Counted from the first letter of the stretch, positions 16,766 to 26,138 are shown. The stretch is DNA of 64,000 nucleotides from Anaerolineae bacterium (GCA_017303635.1 JAFLCG010000021.1:1-64000), one strand, 5' to 3'. Numbers and translations: made by a program. The notes: a model not told the origin generated them from the letters alone.

Positions 16766-17719
16766 TTAGCCCCGGATGCGGGAAAGTTCCATCTCGACGA
16801 TCTTGTCGCCCTGAACCTCCACGCAGACGTTGACGCGCGGACGGTTCTGCCAGGGTTCGAGGTTGCGGCGGTCGGTATCCCCAATGGCGGGCCAGGTCTT
16901 CCCCCGGCTCATCCCCTCGCCAGCATCCACACGCACCGGCCAGGCTTCCGTCTTAAACAGGGTCGGATCAATGACGTAGGCAATCGCTGATGAGTCATGC
17001 ACCCAGATGCCGTTGATCTTGCTGCGGGCATGGAAGAAATCCCGGTAGAACGGCACGATGCGGGCGATATGCTGCCCCAGCGGATTATTGATGCGACCAT
17101 ACTCAGCCAGGTGGGCATCGCTCATAAACACCTTGTGGGTCACGTCGAGGCCGACCATGGTCACGTTCCACGGTGCGCCAAAAACGACATCCGCTGCTTC
17201 GGGATCATTGTGGATATTGGCTTCTGAGGATGGAGTCGCATTGCCAGGGCCGAGCGCGTTCCCACCCATGATGACCACTTCGTGGACGTGCTGGGCAATG
17301 CGCGGTTCCAGCCGCAGGGCGAGGGCGATGTTGGTCAGGGGACCGACCGGCACCAGCGTAACCTGACCGGGCTGGCTCATGATCTGATCGACGATGAAGG
17401 CCGCCGCAGTTTGATCGACCGCTTTGGTGGTGGGCGGCGGCAGATTCACATTGCCCTGACCATCGTCACCATGGACAAACGGCACCGGGCCGCCAAACGG
17501 CACCGCGATCGGATCATCCGCGCCTTTGGCGACCGGAATATCCGAACGTCCAGCAATTTCCAGCAAGCGCAGGGCGTTGGTGGTCGCCAGTTCGGTGGTC
17601 ACGTTACCGAAGATGGTGGTCAGGCCGATGACCTCCAACTCCGGCGAGCGCAGGGCGAAATAAATCGCCATCGTATCGTCGACACCGGGATCTGTATCAA
17701 TAATGATTTTGCGGGGCAT
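16766..17719 (-). CDS. Inosine/uridine-type nucleoside hydrolase
   Basis: 317 residues, the usual length. The calcium site DTDPGVDD is at residues 8-15; further family motifs are MGGNALGPGNATP, a stretch near EANIHNDPEAA, and VHDSSA near the C-terminus. These enzymes cut the N-glycosidic bond of ribonucleosides to ribose and free base for salvage. The gene is divergent from the ABC transporter operon at 17993, with a shared 270-base control region, which suggests the transporter may carry nucleosides or their sugars. Confidence 0.93.
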   Translation of the reverse strand: MPRKIIIDTDPGVDDTMAIYFALRSPELEVIGLTTIFGNVTTELATTNALRLLEIAGRSDIPVAKGADDPIAVPFGGPVPFVHGDDGQGNVNLPPPTTKAVDQTAAAFIVDQIMSQPGQVTLVPVGPLTNIALALRLEPRIAQHVHEVVIMGGNALGPGNATPSSEANIHNDPEAADVVFGAPWNVTMVGLDVTHKVFMSDAHLAEYGRINNPLGQHIARIVPFYRDFFHARSKINGIWVHDSSAIAYVIDPTLFKTEAWPVRVDAGEGMSRGKTWPAIGDTDRRNLEPWQNRPRVNVCVEVQGDKIVEMELSRIRG

Positions 17720-17867
17720 GGGTTACTTCCTATTGATAAATAAGCGTCGCAGGCCTACCAGTTGGGCGAGTATACCCAGTCCATTTCAATCCTGCTGACG
17801 GGTGGTCTGCTCGACCCGCATTGCAAAGCTTTAACATGACCGCCGGTAGTGGCAAGCCCCGTTCTCA

Positions 17868-17876
17868 TGCTACAAT
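17868..17876 (+). promoter_or_regulatory. Extended -10 promoter of the ABC operon
   Basis: TGC followed by TACAAT (17871-17876) makes an extended -10 about 117 bases before the binding-protein start. No consensus -35 is visible. Confidence 0.4.
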
Positions 17877-17992
17877 GTCCCCGGCAGGCCGAATGGAAGC
17901 CGGACTGCCGCAGCCTGATTGGTCGGAACCGCGGACGCCCATCCGCCCGACTGATGTGTTTTTAACTGCATGATTTTATGAGGAGTTCGTAC

Positions 17993-19288
17993 ATGCACCG
18001 CCGACTACTGTTCGTCGTGCTTGCCACGTTGCTGGCAAGCCTGTTGGCTGTATCCGCCGCAGCCGCCCAAGACCCGATTACCCTTCGCATCACCTGGTAT
18101 AACGACGGCACCGAAGGCGAAGCGCTCCGCGCCGCGCTGGATGGTTTCGAAGCCGCCAATCCGGGCATCACCGTTTCGATTGAAGATATCGGCTATGCCG
18201 ACCCGAACATTTATCACTCCACTATTCAGTCCCAGGTCGAAGCGGGCAGCCCACCCGACCTGGCCCGCGTCAATAATGTATCGCTGTTCATTGGTAATTA
18301 TCTGGACCTGAGCACCCTTTCAGCAAACCCTGAATACTGGCTGGAGAGCTTCAGCCCTTCTGTCCTCGATTCACTACGTTCAGGCCCGGAAGACAGTGGC
18401 GTTTACGGCTTCCCGCTGCAATTCACCATCACCGCGCCATTCATCAACCGGACGCTGTTTGAACAAGCCCAGGTTGCCGTCCCATCAGACAGCAACGATG
18501 CCGTGACCTGGGATGAGTGGACCGCTGCTGCCCAGCAGGTCGCCGAAGCGACCGGCACACCGTGGGCAATTGCCTATGAACCCCGTGGTCAACGCTTCTG
18601 GGGATTCTCGATTTCCGAAGGCGGGCAGTGGTTCAATGAAGAAGGCAACTTCACGGTCGATACCCCTGGCTTCCGCACCGCTGCTGAAAAGCTGGTGAGT
18701 TGGACGCAGAACGGTCTGAGCGATCCGCAAATCTGGGCAAACCTGGCGGATGGCCCCCGTATCGCCCGCGAACAGTTCATCGCCGGTCAGGTCGTGTTCC
18801 TGTACAGCGGCAGCTTCGCCGTCGGCGGTCTGGCGGCTGGCATTGGTGAAACCTTCGATTGGTCAGCCGTACCGAATCCGTCGGGCCCCGGCGGCAGCAC
18901 CGGCAGCCCCGGTGGCTCACTGCTAGTTGGCTTCCAGGGGACTCAGCACCCGGAAGCGGTGGCCGCGCTGATGGATTACCTGGTGCAGGAAGACGTACTG
19001 GGCCAGTTCTCGATTGCTTCTTCCTTCCTGCCCGGTCATCTGGGACTGGCGGAAGCAGGACTGGACTACACTGCCAATGCTGAAATCCTGCAAGCGCTCT
19101 CTGCTGAAATCCCGAAAATCAACGAGCAGGCTTACAAACTCCAGTACAGCCAGTTCGCCTTCACCTACAATCGCCCCATTGATGGTCGGCTGGCACAGGT
19201 GATCGCCGGTGAACTGAGCCTGGACGATGCCATCGCCGCCATCCAGAAGGATGTGGACGACGCCATCGCCAACGTGAACGCGGGGTAG
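17993..19288 (+). CDS. ABC transporter substrate-binding protein (CUT1 type)
   Basis: 431 residues. Signal peptide (HRRLLFVVLATLLASLLAVSAAAA), then a two-lobed periplasmic-type binding fold of the family-1 sugar-binding class (ITLRITWYNDGTEGEALRAA; GYADPNIYHSTIQSQVEAGS; a glycine-rich segment near 300). There is no lipobox Cys. The ATG at 17993 follows GAGGAG. It delivers solute to the two permeases downstream. Ligand unknown; the neighbouring nucleoside hydrolase makes a nucleoside or riboside plausible (inference). Confidence 0.92.
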   Translation: MHRRLLFVVLATLLASLLAVSAAAAQDPITLRITWYNDGTEGEALRAALDGFEAANPGITVSIEDIGYADPNIYHSTIQSQVEAGSPPDLARVNNVSLFIGNYLDLSTLSANPEYWLESFSPSVLDSLRSGPEDSGVYGFPLQFTITAPFINRTLFEQAQVAVPSDSNDAVTWDEWTAAAQQVAEATGTPWAIAYEPRGQRFWGFSISEGGQWFNEEGNFTVDTPGFRTAAEKLVSWTQNGLSDPQIWANLADGPRIAREQFIAGQVVFLYSGSFAVGGLAAGIGETFDWSAVPNPSGPGGSTGSPGGSLLVGFQGTQHPEAVAALMDYLVQEDVLGQFSIASSFLPGHLGLAEAGLDYTANAEILQALSAEIPKINEQAYKLQYSQFAFTYNRPIDGRLAQVIAGELSLDDAIAAIQKDVDDAIANVNAG

Positions 19289-19315
19289 TCCCCACCCCTC
19301 CATAACCGTAAATCG

Positions 19316-19346
19316 GGTAGGGGCGACCCGGCGGGTCGCCCCTACC
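19316..19346 (+). repeat. Hairpin repeat ending in CCCCTAC
   Basis: A perfect 14-bp stem with a three-base loop in the gap between binding-protein and permease genes. It is one of several palindromes in the window that end in CCCCTAC (see 28609, 50913, 54874). It may lower expression of the permeases relative to the binding protein. Confidence 0.75.
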
Positions 19347-19414
19347 GCATTCGCATCCAATCGTCATTTATCGGGTTTTAGTACCCATATCCTGATCGCA
19401 CTGAGGATGGTCGC

Positions 19415-20446
19415 ATGACCACAATCCCGGCTACCAAAGTGATCCCCTATCGCACCAACCGCGAGCCAGGCTTCCTCGCCCGGATGCTCGAACATCTCAT
19501 GCATCCGGTGGATGAGATCATCATCCCACTGCAACGAGCGCTCGGCACCCGGCGGATGGCGTACTTTTTTGTGCTGCCCAACTTACTGATCTTCGGCATT
19601 TTCATCCTGCTGCCGATGGCGCTGAACTTCTATTACTCGTTCACCGGCAGCACGGCCCTGCAACCATCGGAACGCCCCTGGGTGGGCACGGATAACTTCT
19701 CCCGCCTGCTCAACTGCGGCGACTATGGCAACCCGGTCACCTGTGATGAAGATATCTTCTGGCGTGCCGTATGGAACACCGGCGGCTTCGTCTTTTTCCA
19801 GGTCAGCGGCATGATCGTTTTCGCGCTGGTGACAGCGCTGGCACTCAACCGGCAGATTAAAGGGCGCGGGTTCTTCCGCAGTGTCTTCTTTTATCCCGTG
19901 CTGCTCTCGCCGGTTGTGGTGGGACTCATCTGGAAGTGGATTTTGCAGCGCGACGGCGTACTCAATGCAGGCATTGTGGCGCTGGGCGGCGAGCAAATGA
20001 ACTTCCTGGTCGACCCCAACTGGTCACGCTTCTGGGTGATTGTCGTGAGCATCTGGGCACAGATGGGCTTCTACACGCTCATTCTGCTGGCCGGGCTGCA
20101 ATCTATCCCCCATGAATATTATGAAGCTGCCCACATTGACGGTGCGGACACCTGGAATCGATTCCGATTTGTGACCTTCCCCCTGCTGATGCCAACCATG
20201 CTGGTCGTAGTGGTGTTGTCGCTGATCCGGGCGGTACAGGTATTCGATCAAGCCTTCGCGCTGACAGGGGGCGGTCCTGGCACAGCAACCACCTACATCG
20301 TCCAGTACATCTACAACACGGGCTTCACCAGCACCAGCCGCGAGGCAGGTCTGGCTGCAGCGGCCTCGGTGGTCCTGGGCGGTGCGCTGCTCATCCTGAC
20401 GGTCGCTCAGTTGAAGCTGGGTCGGCGGACAGAGGCAAATCATTGA
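19415..20446 (+). CDS. ABC sugar-type permease, MalF-like
   Basis: 343 residues with about six transmembrane segments (first near 50-72, FFVLPNLLIFGIFILLPMAL). The EAA loop that docks on the ATPase reads YYEAAHIDGADTWNRFRFVT. It has a charged N-terminal extension of about 45 residues. It forms a heterodimer with the product of 20567-21619. No ATPase gene is present; CUT1 systems often share an MsmX/UgpC-type ATPase encoded elsewhere. Confidence 0.92.
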   Translation: MTTIPATKVIPYRTNREPGFLARMLEHLMHPVDEIIIPLQRALGTRRMAYFFVLPNLLIFGIFILLPMALNFYYSFTGSTALQPSERPWVGTDNFSRLLNCGDYGNPVTCDEDIFWRAVWNTGGFVFFQVSGMIVFALVTALALNRQIKGRGFFRSVFFYPVLLSPVVVGLIWKWILQRDGVLNAGIVALGGEQMNFLVDPNWSRFWVIVVSIWAQMGFYTLILLAGLQSIPHEYYEAAHIDGADTWNRFRFVTFPLLMPTMLVVVVLSLIRAVQVFDQAFALTGGGPGTATTYIVQYIYNTGFTSTSREAGLAAAASVVLGGALLILTVAQLKLGRRTEANH

Positions 20447-20566
20447 TGCAGTTCCGGGTTGCAGGTGGCAAGTCATAAGTGGTAAGTTCTGAGCCCTGTA
20501 GCCAGTATCGATCTTGTCACTTGCTTTATGTGTCCTGAGAATTGAAACCAGCAACCTGAAATCCTA

Positions 20567-21619
20567 ATGCGAACCCTCTTCGACTTCCTCTTTCGCACCC
20601 GTGGGGCCAGCCAGCTTTCGGCTACCGATTGGCTCACCTACCTGTACCTCTCGCTGGGGACGGTATTGATGTTCGGGCCGGTCATCTGGTTGGGGTTGTC
20701 ATCGTTCAAGAGTCAGGAACAACTGCTGCGCTTCCCACCCACCTTACTGCCGATGCGGCAGGAAAGCGTGAGCCTGGAAGGGTACGATCAACCGTTGCCC
20801 TTGTTCGATGTCATGATGCTGGATGGCAATACCCGGCGGCTGGCGCAGGTTTCCCGGATTGGCCTGGAAGCGCGCATGATCGACCCGGCAAATCCCGGTG
20901 AGATCATCACGGTGGACATCGCCAGCCGCAGCCCGGTCGAAAGTATCTACTTCGGATTCGAAAACTATATCGAAGGGGTACAGCAGTTTGACTTCTGGCT
21001 GTATATGCGGAACAGCGTCTTCGTGACGATTCTGGCGACCCTGCTGACGCTGTTGGTCAACAGCATGGCGGCTTTCGGCCTGAGTAAGTATCAGTTCCGG
21101 GGCCGTAACCTGATCTTCGTCATCATGATTAGCACGTTGATGGTGCCGCTGGCTGTAATCCTGGTGCCGGTGTTCCTGGTCATCACGCAGGTGGGCTGGA
21201 ACAACAACCTGCTGGGGGTCATCATCCCGGCAGCCGCCACCCCAACCGGCGTATTCCTGCTGCGACAATATATGCTGACCATCCCGGATGAACTGCTGGA
21301 CTCGGCACGGATCGACGGCGCAAGCGAATGGCGCATCTACTGGCAGATCGTGCTGCCGCTGGCGGGCCCGGCGCTGGCAGTGCTGGCGATCTTCTCGGTC
21401 ATGTGGCGCTGGAATGACTTTCTGTGGCCGCTGATCGTCCTTAGCCGCAAGGAATTATTCACGCTGCAAGTGGGACTCAACTCATTTCAGGGCGAGTTCA
21501 ACACCCAGTGGGATCTGGTACTGGCGATGACCGTCCTCACCCTGCTGCCGATCACCCTGATCTTCGCCTTCCTGCAGAAGTACATCACGACAGGCATTGC
21601 GACAACGGGGATGAAATGA
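20567..21619 (+). CDS. ABC sugar-type permease, MalG-like
   Basis: 350 residues. The first transmembrane segment (LYLSLGTVLMFGPVIWLGLS) is followed by an extracytoplasmic insertion of about 100 residues, longer than in typical MalG proteins, then five more segments. The EAA loop reads LLDSARIDGASEWRIYWQIV. The 120-base gap upstream contains copies of the CAACCTGAAA-type repeat. The long external insertion may contact the binding protein in a way specific to this transporter. Confidence 0.92.
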   Translation: MRTLFDFLFRTRGASQLSATDWLTYLYLSLGTVLMFGPVIWLGLSSFKSQEQLLRFPPTLLPMRQESVSLEGYDQPLPLFDVMMLDGNTRRLAQVSRIGLEARMIDPANPGEIITVDIASRSPVESIYFGFENYIEGVQQFDFWLYMRNSVFVTILATLLTLLVNSMAAFGLSKYQFRGRNLIFVIMISTLMVPLAVILVPVFLVITQVGWNNNLLGVIIPAAATPTGVFLLRQYMLTIPDELLDSARIDGASEWRIYWQIVLPLAGPALAVLAIFSVMWRWNDFLWPLIVLSRKELFTLQVGLNSFQGEFNTQWDLVLAMTVLTLLPITLIFAFLQKYITTGIATTGMK

Positions 21620-21673
21620 ATAACTGTCGACCGGCTCGCATCATCACTACCTTAGTAGATGTTGAGAGGCTGG

Positions 21674-21702
21674 TTGACAGCATTCGACTCCAGTGGAATA
21701 AT
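21674..21702 (+). promoter_or_regulatory. Sigma-70-type promoter of the tetR-type gene
   Basis: TTGACA (21674-21679), a 17-base spacer and AATAAT (21697-21702). The operator copy at 21704-21721 begins right after the -10, where a bound repressor would block polymerase. Confidence 0.7.
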
Positions 21703-21703
21703 T

Positions 21704-21721
21704 CTACCAACTTGTAGGTTG
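21704..21721 (+). promoter_or_regulatory. Operator copy 1 (CTACCAACTTGTAGGTTG)
   Basis: An imperfect palindrome with CTAC/GTAG outer arms in its first 14 bases. The 21-base block 21702-21722 containing it is identical to 22338-22358 upstream of the next gene. Confidence 0.75.
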
Positions 21722-21732
21722 ATCATTTACTG

Positions 21733-22317
21733 ATGAACGAACTGCCGGATAATGAAACGCGCCACAAAATCATAGAGGTGGCTGAAGCCCTCTTTTCAAC
21801 ACGGGGTTATGCGGCGGTCAAACTGCGGGACATTGCAGAGGCTGTTCAGATGAAACATGCTTCGCTCTACTATTACGTCCCAGGTGGAAAGGAGCAGTTG
21901 TTCATCGAAGTCTTTGAGCATAGTTTCCAACGGCATCAACTCGGTATTAGCCAGGCAATCCAGCAAGCAGGAGATTCATTTATTGACCAACTCTATGCCG
22001 TTGCAGATTGGTTTGCGACGCAGCCGGCAATAGATCTGAACAAGATACAGCAAGGAGACCGACCTAACCTGACGCCGGAAAATCTGCAACGACTTGCACA
22101 ACTGGCTTATGACTCACTTCGCATGCCGATTGTAGCGGCAATCGAACAGGCCCATTCCAGGCAGCAAATCGAGGTTGAGCATTTCGATTTAGCAGCAATG
22201 GCACTCATCAGTATGGTGCAGAGCACAAGTAATATACCCGGAATAACTTTGAAAGGGCGGAAACAATTAGGGCATATGCTGATCAATATGCTTATGGAGG
22301 GTTGGCTACCCAGGTAG
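21733..22317 (+). CDS. TetR/AcrR-family regulator
   Basis: 194 residues. The DNA-binding domain is in the first 55 (IIEVAEALFSTRGYAAVKLR, then IAEAVQMKHASLYYYVPGGK), with a helical ligand domain after it. Start at ATG 21733, eleven bases after the first operator copy. The same operator precedes the downstream membrane-protein gene, so it very likely represses itself and that gene. This gene and the next are more AT-rich than their neighbours, consistent with joint acquisition. Confidence 0.92.
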   Translation: MNELPDNETRHKIIEVAEALFSTRGYAAVKLRDIAEAVQMKHASLYYYVPGGKEQLFIEVFEHSFQRHQLGISQAIQQAGDSFIDQLYAVADWFATQPAIDLNKIQQGDRPNLTPENLQRLAQLAYDSLRMPIVAAIEQAHSRQQIEVEHFDLAAMALISMVQSTSNIPGITLKGRKQLGHMLINMLMEGWLPR

Positions 22318-22339
22318 TCTCTTTTTTTGGGTGGTTTTT

Positions 22340-22357
22340 CTACCAACTTGTAGGTTG
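22340..22357 (+). promoter_or_regulatory. Operator copy 2 (CTACCAACTTGTAGGTTG)
   Basis: An identical second copy of the operator at 21704-21721, placed 24 bases before the start of the membrane-protein gene at 22382. Both copies are followed within a few bases by TGATCA. Confidence 0.75.
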
Positions 22358-22381
22358 AATTGATCAATAGGAGAAGGTGTA

Positions 22382-22990
22382 ATGGCTATCTTGCAGAATG
22401 GAATTCATCGTTTGGCAATGCGCTTGTCACTGGGGTGGATATTGATATGGGTCGTGGGATTAAATGTGTATTGGACGCTGGCACTGGGAGCCATCGGGCC
22501 GCAGTTCCAGCAAATTGCAGGTGCGCCACTGCTTGATTTGGAAAATGTGCGCGGTGTGTTGAGCGCCGATGAGGCGACTGCCCTCCTGACCAGCTACTCG
22601 CCAGCGGCGCAAACCTTCTACTGGGTATTCTTTATACTCGATAATGTTATCCCACTGATTGCATTTGGGTCTTTTGCTATTCTGTGGGCTTACCTGCTGC
22701 AGCGATTCCCACTTCGCCTCGAATCGCTAGCGCGCAGTTCGTTGGTGCTACTACCGTTGGGCGTGGGCCTATTCGATATTCTGGAAAACCTGTGCTTCGT
22801 CATTGCCATGTCCGGCGATCCCGCAAGCGCGCTTACGCCGGTGCAAATTGGATTGACCTTCGTCAATCTCAAGGCAATCTGCTTGTTCATGACGTTCGGC
22901 CTCACATTGCTCTTTGCGGTTATTGCAATCGTAACCCAGTTACAAAAACGGATGTCCATGACGCAAACGCCTCGCACAAATACTGTGTAA
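22382..22990 (+). CDS. Four- or five-TM membrane protein, TetR-regulated
   Basis: 202 residues with hydrophobic segments near 18-40, 80-107, 117-142 and 155-185. No transporter signature recognised. AGGAG precedes the ATG. The operator shared with the upstream regulator makes it that regulator's target. It could be an efflux or stress membrane protein, but nothing in the sequence proves this. Confidence 0.75.
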   Translation: MAILQNGIHRLAMRLSLGWILIWVVGLNVYWTLALGAIGPQFQQIAGAPLLDLENVRGVLSADEATALLTSYSPAAQTFYWVFFILDNVIPLIAFGSFAILWAYLLQRFPLRLESLARSSLVLLPLGVGLFDILENLCFVIAMSGDPASALTPVQIGLTFVNLKAICLFMTFGLTLLFAVIAIVTQLQKRMSMTQTPRTNTV

Positions 22991-23091
22991 CTGCTCATCA
23001 GATTCTTGACGAATGCCTAGATAGGCCCACTACCCTCATTGGGATTAGTGGGCTATAGGCCTCTGATAAGGCATCTCAAGGAGTCAGGCAG

Positions 23092-23724
23092 ATGCGTTAC
23101 CGATGGATATTCATCCTGCTTTTTCTGCTCGGGCTAGCTGGGCAAGCTATTGCTGCGGATAGGCTCACCAGCGAATCGACCTGCGCTACCGAGCTTGCCG
23201 AGGAACCGGATACCACGATGTTGACACTGATGGATTTTAACGAAGAACGCGCCTTCTCGTTTTGGGCGAACGTGAATGATGACGTGATGGGTGGGATCAG
23301 CGAGAGCGGTTTCATGCCGACTGATCACGGCAGCGGCCTGTTCAACGGCAACGTCAGTCTGGAGAACAATGGCGGATTCGCGTCGCTGCAAGCCCGCTTC
23401 CGGGCAATTGATCTGAGTGCCTTTAGCGGCATTGAACTGACCCTATGCGGCGATGGACAACGGTATGGATTCTACCTGATGGACAGCCACAATCGCCGCC
23501 TGATGTATCAGGGTGATTTTGATACGACTGCCGGGGTCTGGCAGACGATCCGCCTGCGCTTTGATGAACTGGAAGCCCGCCGTTTTGGTCAGCCCGTGAA
23601 CGCCAACCCCCTGGATACCCGCCAGGTTGTGGGCATGGCCTTTATCATCAGCGACAAGCAGGAAGGTGCGTTCTCACTGGAAGTGGCGCGTATCAGCGCA
23701 TGGACTGAACCGCTGCGTGTATAA
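23092..23724 (+). CDS. Secreted CIA30-family protein
   Basis: 210 residues. A signal peptide (WIFILLFLLGLAGQAIA) leads into a CIA30/NDUFAF1-type beta-sandwich domain: the family hallmark NDDVMGGIS is followed by LFNGNVSLENNGGFASLQAR. In eukaryotes the family assists complex I assembly; bacterial members resemble carbohydrate-binding modules and their role is not established. Predicted to act outside the membrane. Monocistronic by spacing. Confidence 0.85.
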   Translation: MRYRWIFILLFLLGLAGQAIAADRLTSESTCATELAEEPDTTMLTLMDFNEERAFSFWANVNDDVMGGISESGFMPTDHGSGLFNGNVSLENNGGFASLQARFRAIDLSAFSGIELTLCGDGQRYGFYLMDSHNRRLMYQGDFDTTAGVWQTIRLRFDELEARRFGQPVNANPLDTRQVVGMAFIISDKQEGAFSLEVARISAWTEPLRV

Positions 23725-23730
23725 GAGAAG

Positions 23731-23754
23731 CGGGACGCCATTTCTGGCATCCCG
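23731..23754. terminator. Hairpin between convergent genes
   Basis: A 10-bp stem with one mismatch (CGGGACGCCA / TGGCATCCCG) and loop TTTC lies between convergent genes. It lacks a T-run, so termination is tentative. It belongs to the GGGACGCCA hairpin family also found near 32955, 46794 and 54924. Confidence 0.45.
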
Positions 23755-23763
23755 TAAAGACCA

Positions 23764-24015
23764 TTAGCGTTTGCGCTGGACGAAACGCAGGACAGCCAAT
23801 AGCACTACCGCACCAATGAAGGCGGTCAGGATACTGGGGATATTCAGGCCCGTCACACCCCCACCACCGCCGATTAAGTCCAGTACCCAGCCACCGATGA
23901 AGCCGCCAAGAATACCGACGATGATATTGGTAATCAGGCTGCCAGAGGACTTCATGACCATACTGGCAAGCCACCCGGCAATCGCCCCGACGATGATCCA
24001 AACAATTAAACCCAT
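23764..24015 (-). CDS. GlsB/YeaQ/YmgE-family membrane protein
   Basis: 83 residues, the usual size, with three glycine-rich membrane helices. Opening MGLIVWIIVGAIAGWLASMV and the loop NIIVGILGGFIGGWV are characteristic of this transglycosylase-associated stress protein family, whose biochemical role is unclear. GGGAGG precedes the ATG at 24015; longer frames run into the promoter. Confidence 0.93.
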   Translation of the reverse strand: MGLIVWIIVGAIAGWLASMVMKSSGSLITNIIVGILGGFIGGWVLDLIGGGGGVTGLNIPSILTAFIGAVVLLAVLRFVQRKR

Positions 24016-24147
24016 TTTGAGCCTCCCTGCATCAAGAAAAGTTTCATTCACTATTGAGGGTTTCGGCAGCGCGGTTTCATAATCAATAGTTGATGCGACT
24101 ATAGTCGCTAAAGTATGACATTGCAAGAATTCCAGTCGCTGAGGACA

Positions 24148-24176
24148 CAAAAGGGACGACCACACGGATCGTCCCT
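24148..24176 (-). terminator. Terminator of the DUF3352 gene
   Basis: An 8-bp stem AGGGACGA/TCGTCCCT (24152-24159 and 24169-24176), followed on the minus strand by TTTTG. It lies 30 bases past the stop at 24206. Confidence 0.8.
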
Positions 24177-24205
24177 CTTTATTTGCCGTTCGCTAGTTGC
24201 GAAGG

Positions 24206-25936
24206 TTATTCTGGCAGCGTCCAGACGGCGCGATAGTAGATGATGTCATCGGCGGTCGCGGTGCTGATGGTGCCGGATTCGAGCAGTGCGCCGATGGCCG
24301 CATTGGCCTGTTCGACCTCGCTCTCGTTACCGCCCGCCATGCCAGCCAACTGCACCAGCGGCAGCAGGTCGGGGCCGGACATGTAGAGCACCTGCGAAGC
24401 GTTCTCCAGCAGCAGGCCTTCAGCCGCCTGGAAGGTAGCATCCGCACGCAGGCCGCCATCCGCACCCAGCGAAGCCTGGGCCGCGCCAGGCGTACCGATG
24501 AACAGCAGGTTATCGGTTGCCAGGATGAGCAGTTCAATGGTCATCGGCATATCCTGATCCGGCTGCGCGATGAGGCGAAGGCCAGTAGCATCACCCAGGG
24601 TAGCTTCTTCAAAGGTGATATTGGTCGGTTCAGCCGCCTTGATGACGGTTTCCAGACCGGTGACGATCTGCGAAGCGACCCCTTCTCCACTGACTTCCAC
24701 CAGCAGGCCGAACTCCGCCGGGAACCCGCCGCTCATCAGCGACTGCATATCGGTGGCTTCAGCTGCATCAGCGGACAAACCGGCGTAGAGGGCGTAACCA
24801 CCTGAAAGCGCCGGGAGCAGTTCCGTTTCCAGGTCAAGACCGGTGACGGCCTGTACCGCAACGGTCGCCTGCGCCAGACCCTGTTCGATGTCTTCCGGAT
24901 TCAGGCCGGAACCCGCCAGCATATCGGACTGAACACGGAGGTTCTGCAGACCATTGCGGAGCAGCAAGCCGAGGTCGTTGCCGTACATGACCAGCGGCAT
25001 CCCCGCCGGGATACGGGCCACAATTTCCGGGTTGACCGGGCCGGGTTGCTCGACCGAGAGGCCCATTTCCTCAATCCGCTTGAGATAGGCACCACCGTAA
25101 GGCTGGACGATGTCGATGGTCAACGAACGGCCATCGAGGACCGTGAAACCCCAGACCTGCGAAGGCGCGAGGCCCGCAATCGCCAGCAGACCGCCGGTGG
25201 GATCCATCATGGCGAACTGCCCTTCGGCACCCATCATCGATTCGACTAGCGTGCCCAGATTCAGGTAAACGCTGATGTTGTAGTCCGGCTCCGGCAGCAG
25301 CGCGAGCGTGCTGTTGAAATCGGCAGCGGCGCTAAGGGGCGCGGCAGGCATTTCCGTGGGGAGAATGCTGGTATCGTTGGTCGCCAGCAGCGCCACATCG
25401 GCACCCAGCGCCAGGATCATCGGTTCGCGGTTGTCACCACGGAACTGATAGGTAATGAAGTCGCCCTGAGTCTGCTTGCGGCGGGTGGTCAGGACATCAT
25501 CGAAGAACGCTTCGGCTGCGTCACGATCCGTGATTTCGACCGCGGCCAGCACCGGGACTTCATCATCATTACGGCGGTTGTCATCAAAAGCTGTTTCCAG
25601 CGAAATGATGCCCAGGCTGGCGACTTCACCGAGCCAGGGCCGAATGGTGGATTGGAAATCCCCACCGCCAAAAGCCTCGGCAATCCCATTATCCAGGGAT
25701 TCGCCCAGCAGTTGGACATCTTCCGCATTGGGAACCACGCCCTGAAGCCGTTCCAGCAGGCTATCCCAGACCGCGATGTAGTCATCATCGGTGCGGAGGC
25801 TTACAAATACTAGCGTCGATTCCGGGAACCAGCTTGCCAGCCGGTTGAGATCAGTCGGTGCAGCCGCGGCTGCCGGGGCGATCAGCAAGGCTGAAAGACC
25901 CACCAGCAACAGACCAACCACGATTAATCGCTTCAT
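24206..25936 (-). CDS. Secreted DUF3352 protein
   Basis: 576 residues. A signal peptide (KRLIVVGLLLVGLSALLIAP, then an alanine run) precedes a long alpha/beta domain starting DLNRLASWFPESTLVFVSLR, the usual beginning of DUF3352 proteins common in Chloroflexota and cyanobacteria. Function unknown; likely on the outer face of the cell. AAGGAG precedes the ATG at 25936. It has its own terminator. Confidence 0.85.
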   Translation of the reverse strand: MKRLIVVGLLLVGLSALLIAPAAAAAPTDLNRLASWFPESTLVFVSLRTDDDYIAVWDSLLERLQGVVPNAEDVQLLGESLDNGIAEAFGGGDFQSTIRPWLGEVASLGIISLETAFDDNRRNDDEVPVLAAVEITDRDAAEAFFDDVLTTRRKQTQGDFITYQFRGDNREPMILALGADVALLATNDTSILPTEMPAAPLSAAADFNSTLALLPEPDYNISVYLNLGTLVESMMGAEGQFAMMDPTGGLLAIAGLAPSQVWGFTVLDGRSLTIDIVQPYGGAYLKRIEEMGLSVEQPGPVNPEIVARIPAGMPLVMYGNDLGLLLRNGLQNLRVQSDMLAGSGLNPEDIEQGLAQATVAVQAVTGLDLETELLPALSGGYALYAGLSADAAEATDMQSLMSGGFPAEFGLLVEVSGEGVASQIVTGLETVIKAAEPTNITFEEATLGDATGLRLIAQPDQDMPMTIELLILATDNLLFIGTPGAAQASLGADGGLRADATFQAAEGLLLENASQVLYMSGPDLLPLVQLAGMAGGNESEVEQANAAIGALLESGTISTATADDIIYYRAVWTLPE

Positions 25937-26132
25937 GCAAAGCTCCTTCAATACCATTTCGGATAAGACATTGAGGCAGACAAGCAACTCTGCTGCCGTC
26001 ATGCGAACCGTCACTGAATAGCCTATACGCAGGGACAGTGCCGATAGTTTCAGTCTATATGTGGACGCGCAGTACAAGCACTAACTTTCCATGAAGGTTC
26101 GGTTAATCCATCGCTGGTCTTCAGCGGCGCGG

Positions 26133-26138
26133 TATAAT
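26133..26138 (+). promoter_or_regulatory. -10 element of the transketolase gene
   Basis: TATAAT, 63 bases before the GTG start, with no clear -35. The leader between contains a CCCCTC/GAGGGG hairpin (26159-26180) just before the ribosome binding site. Confidence 0.5.
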
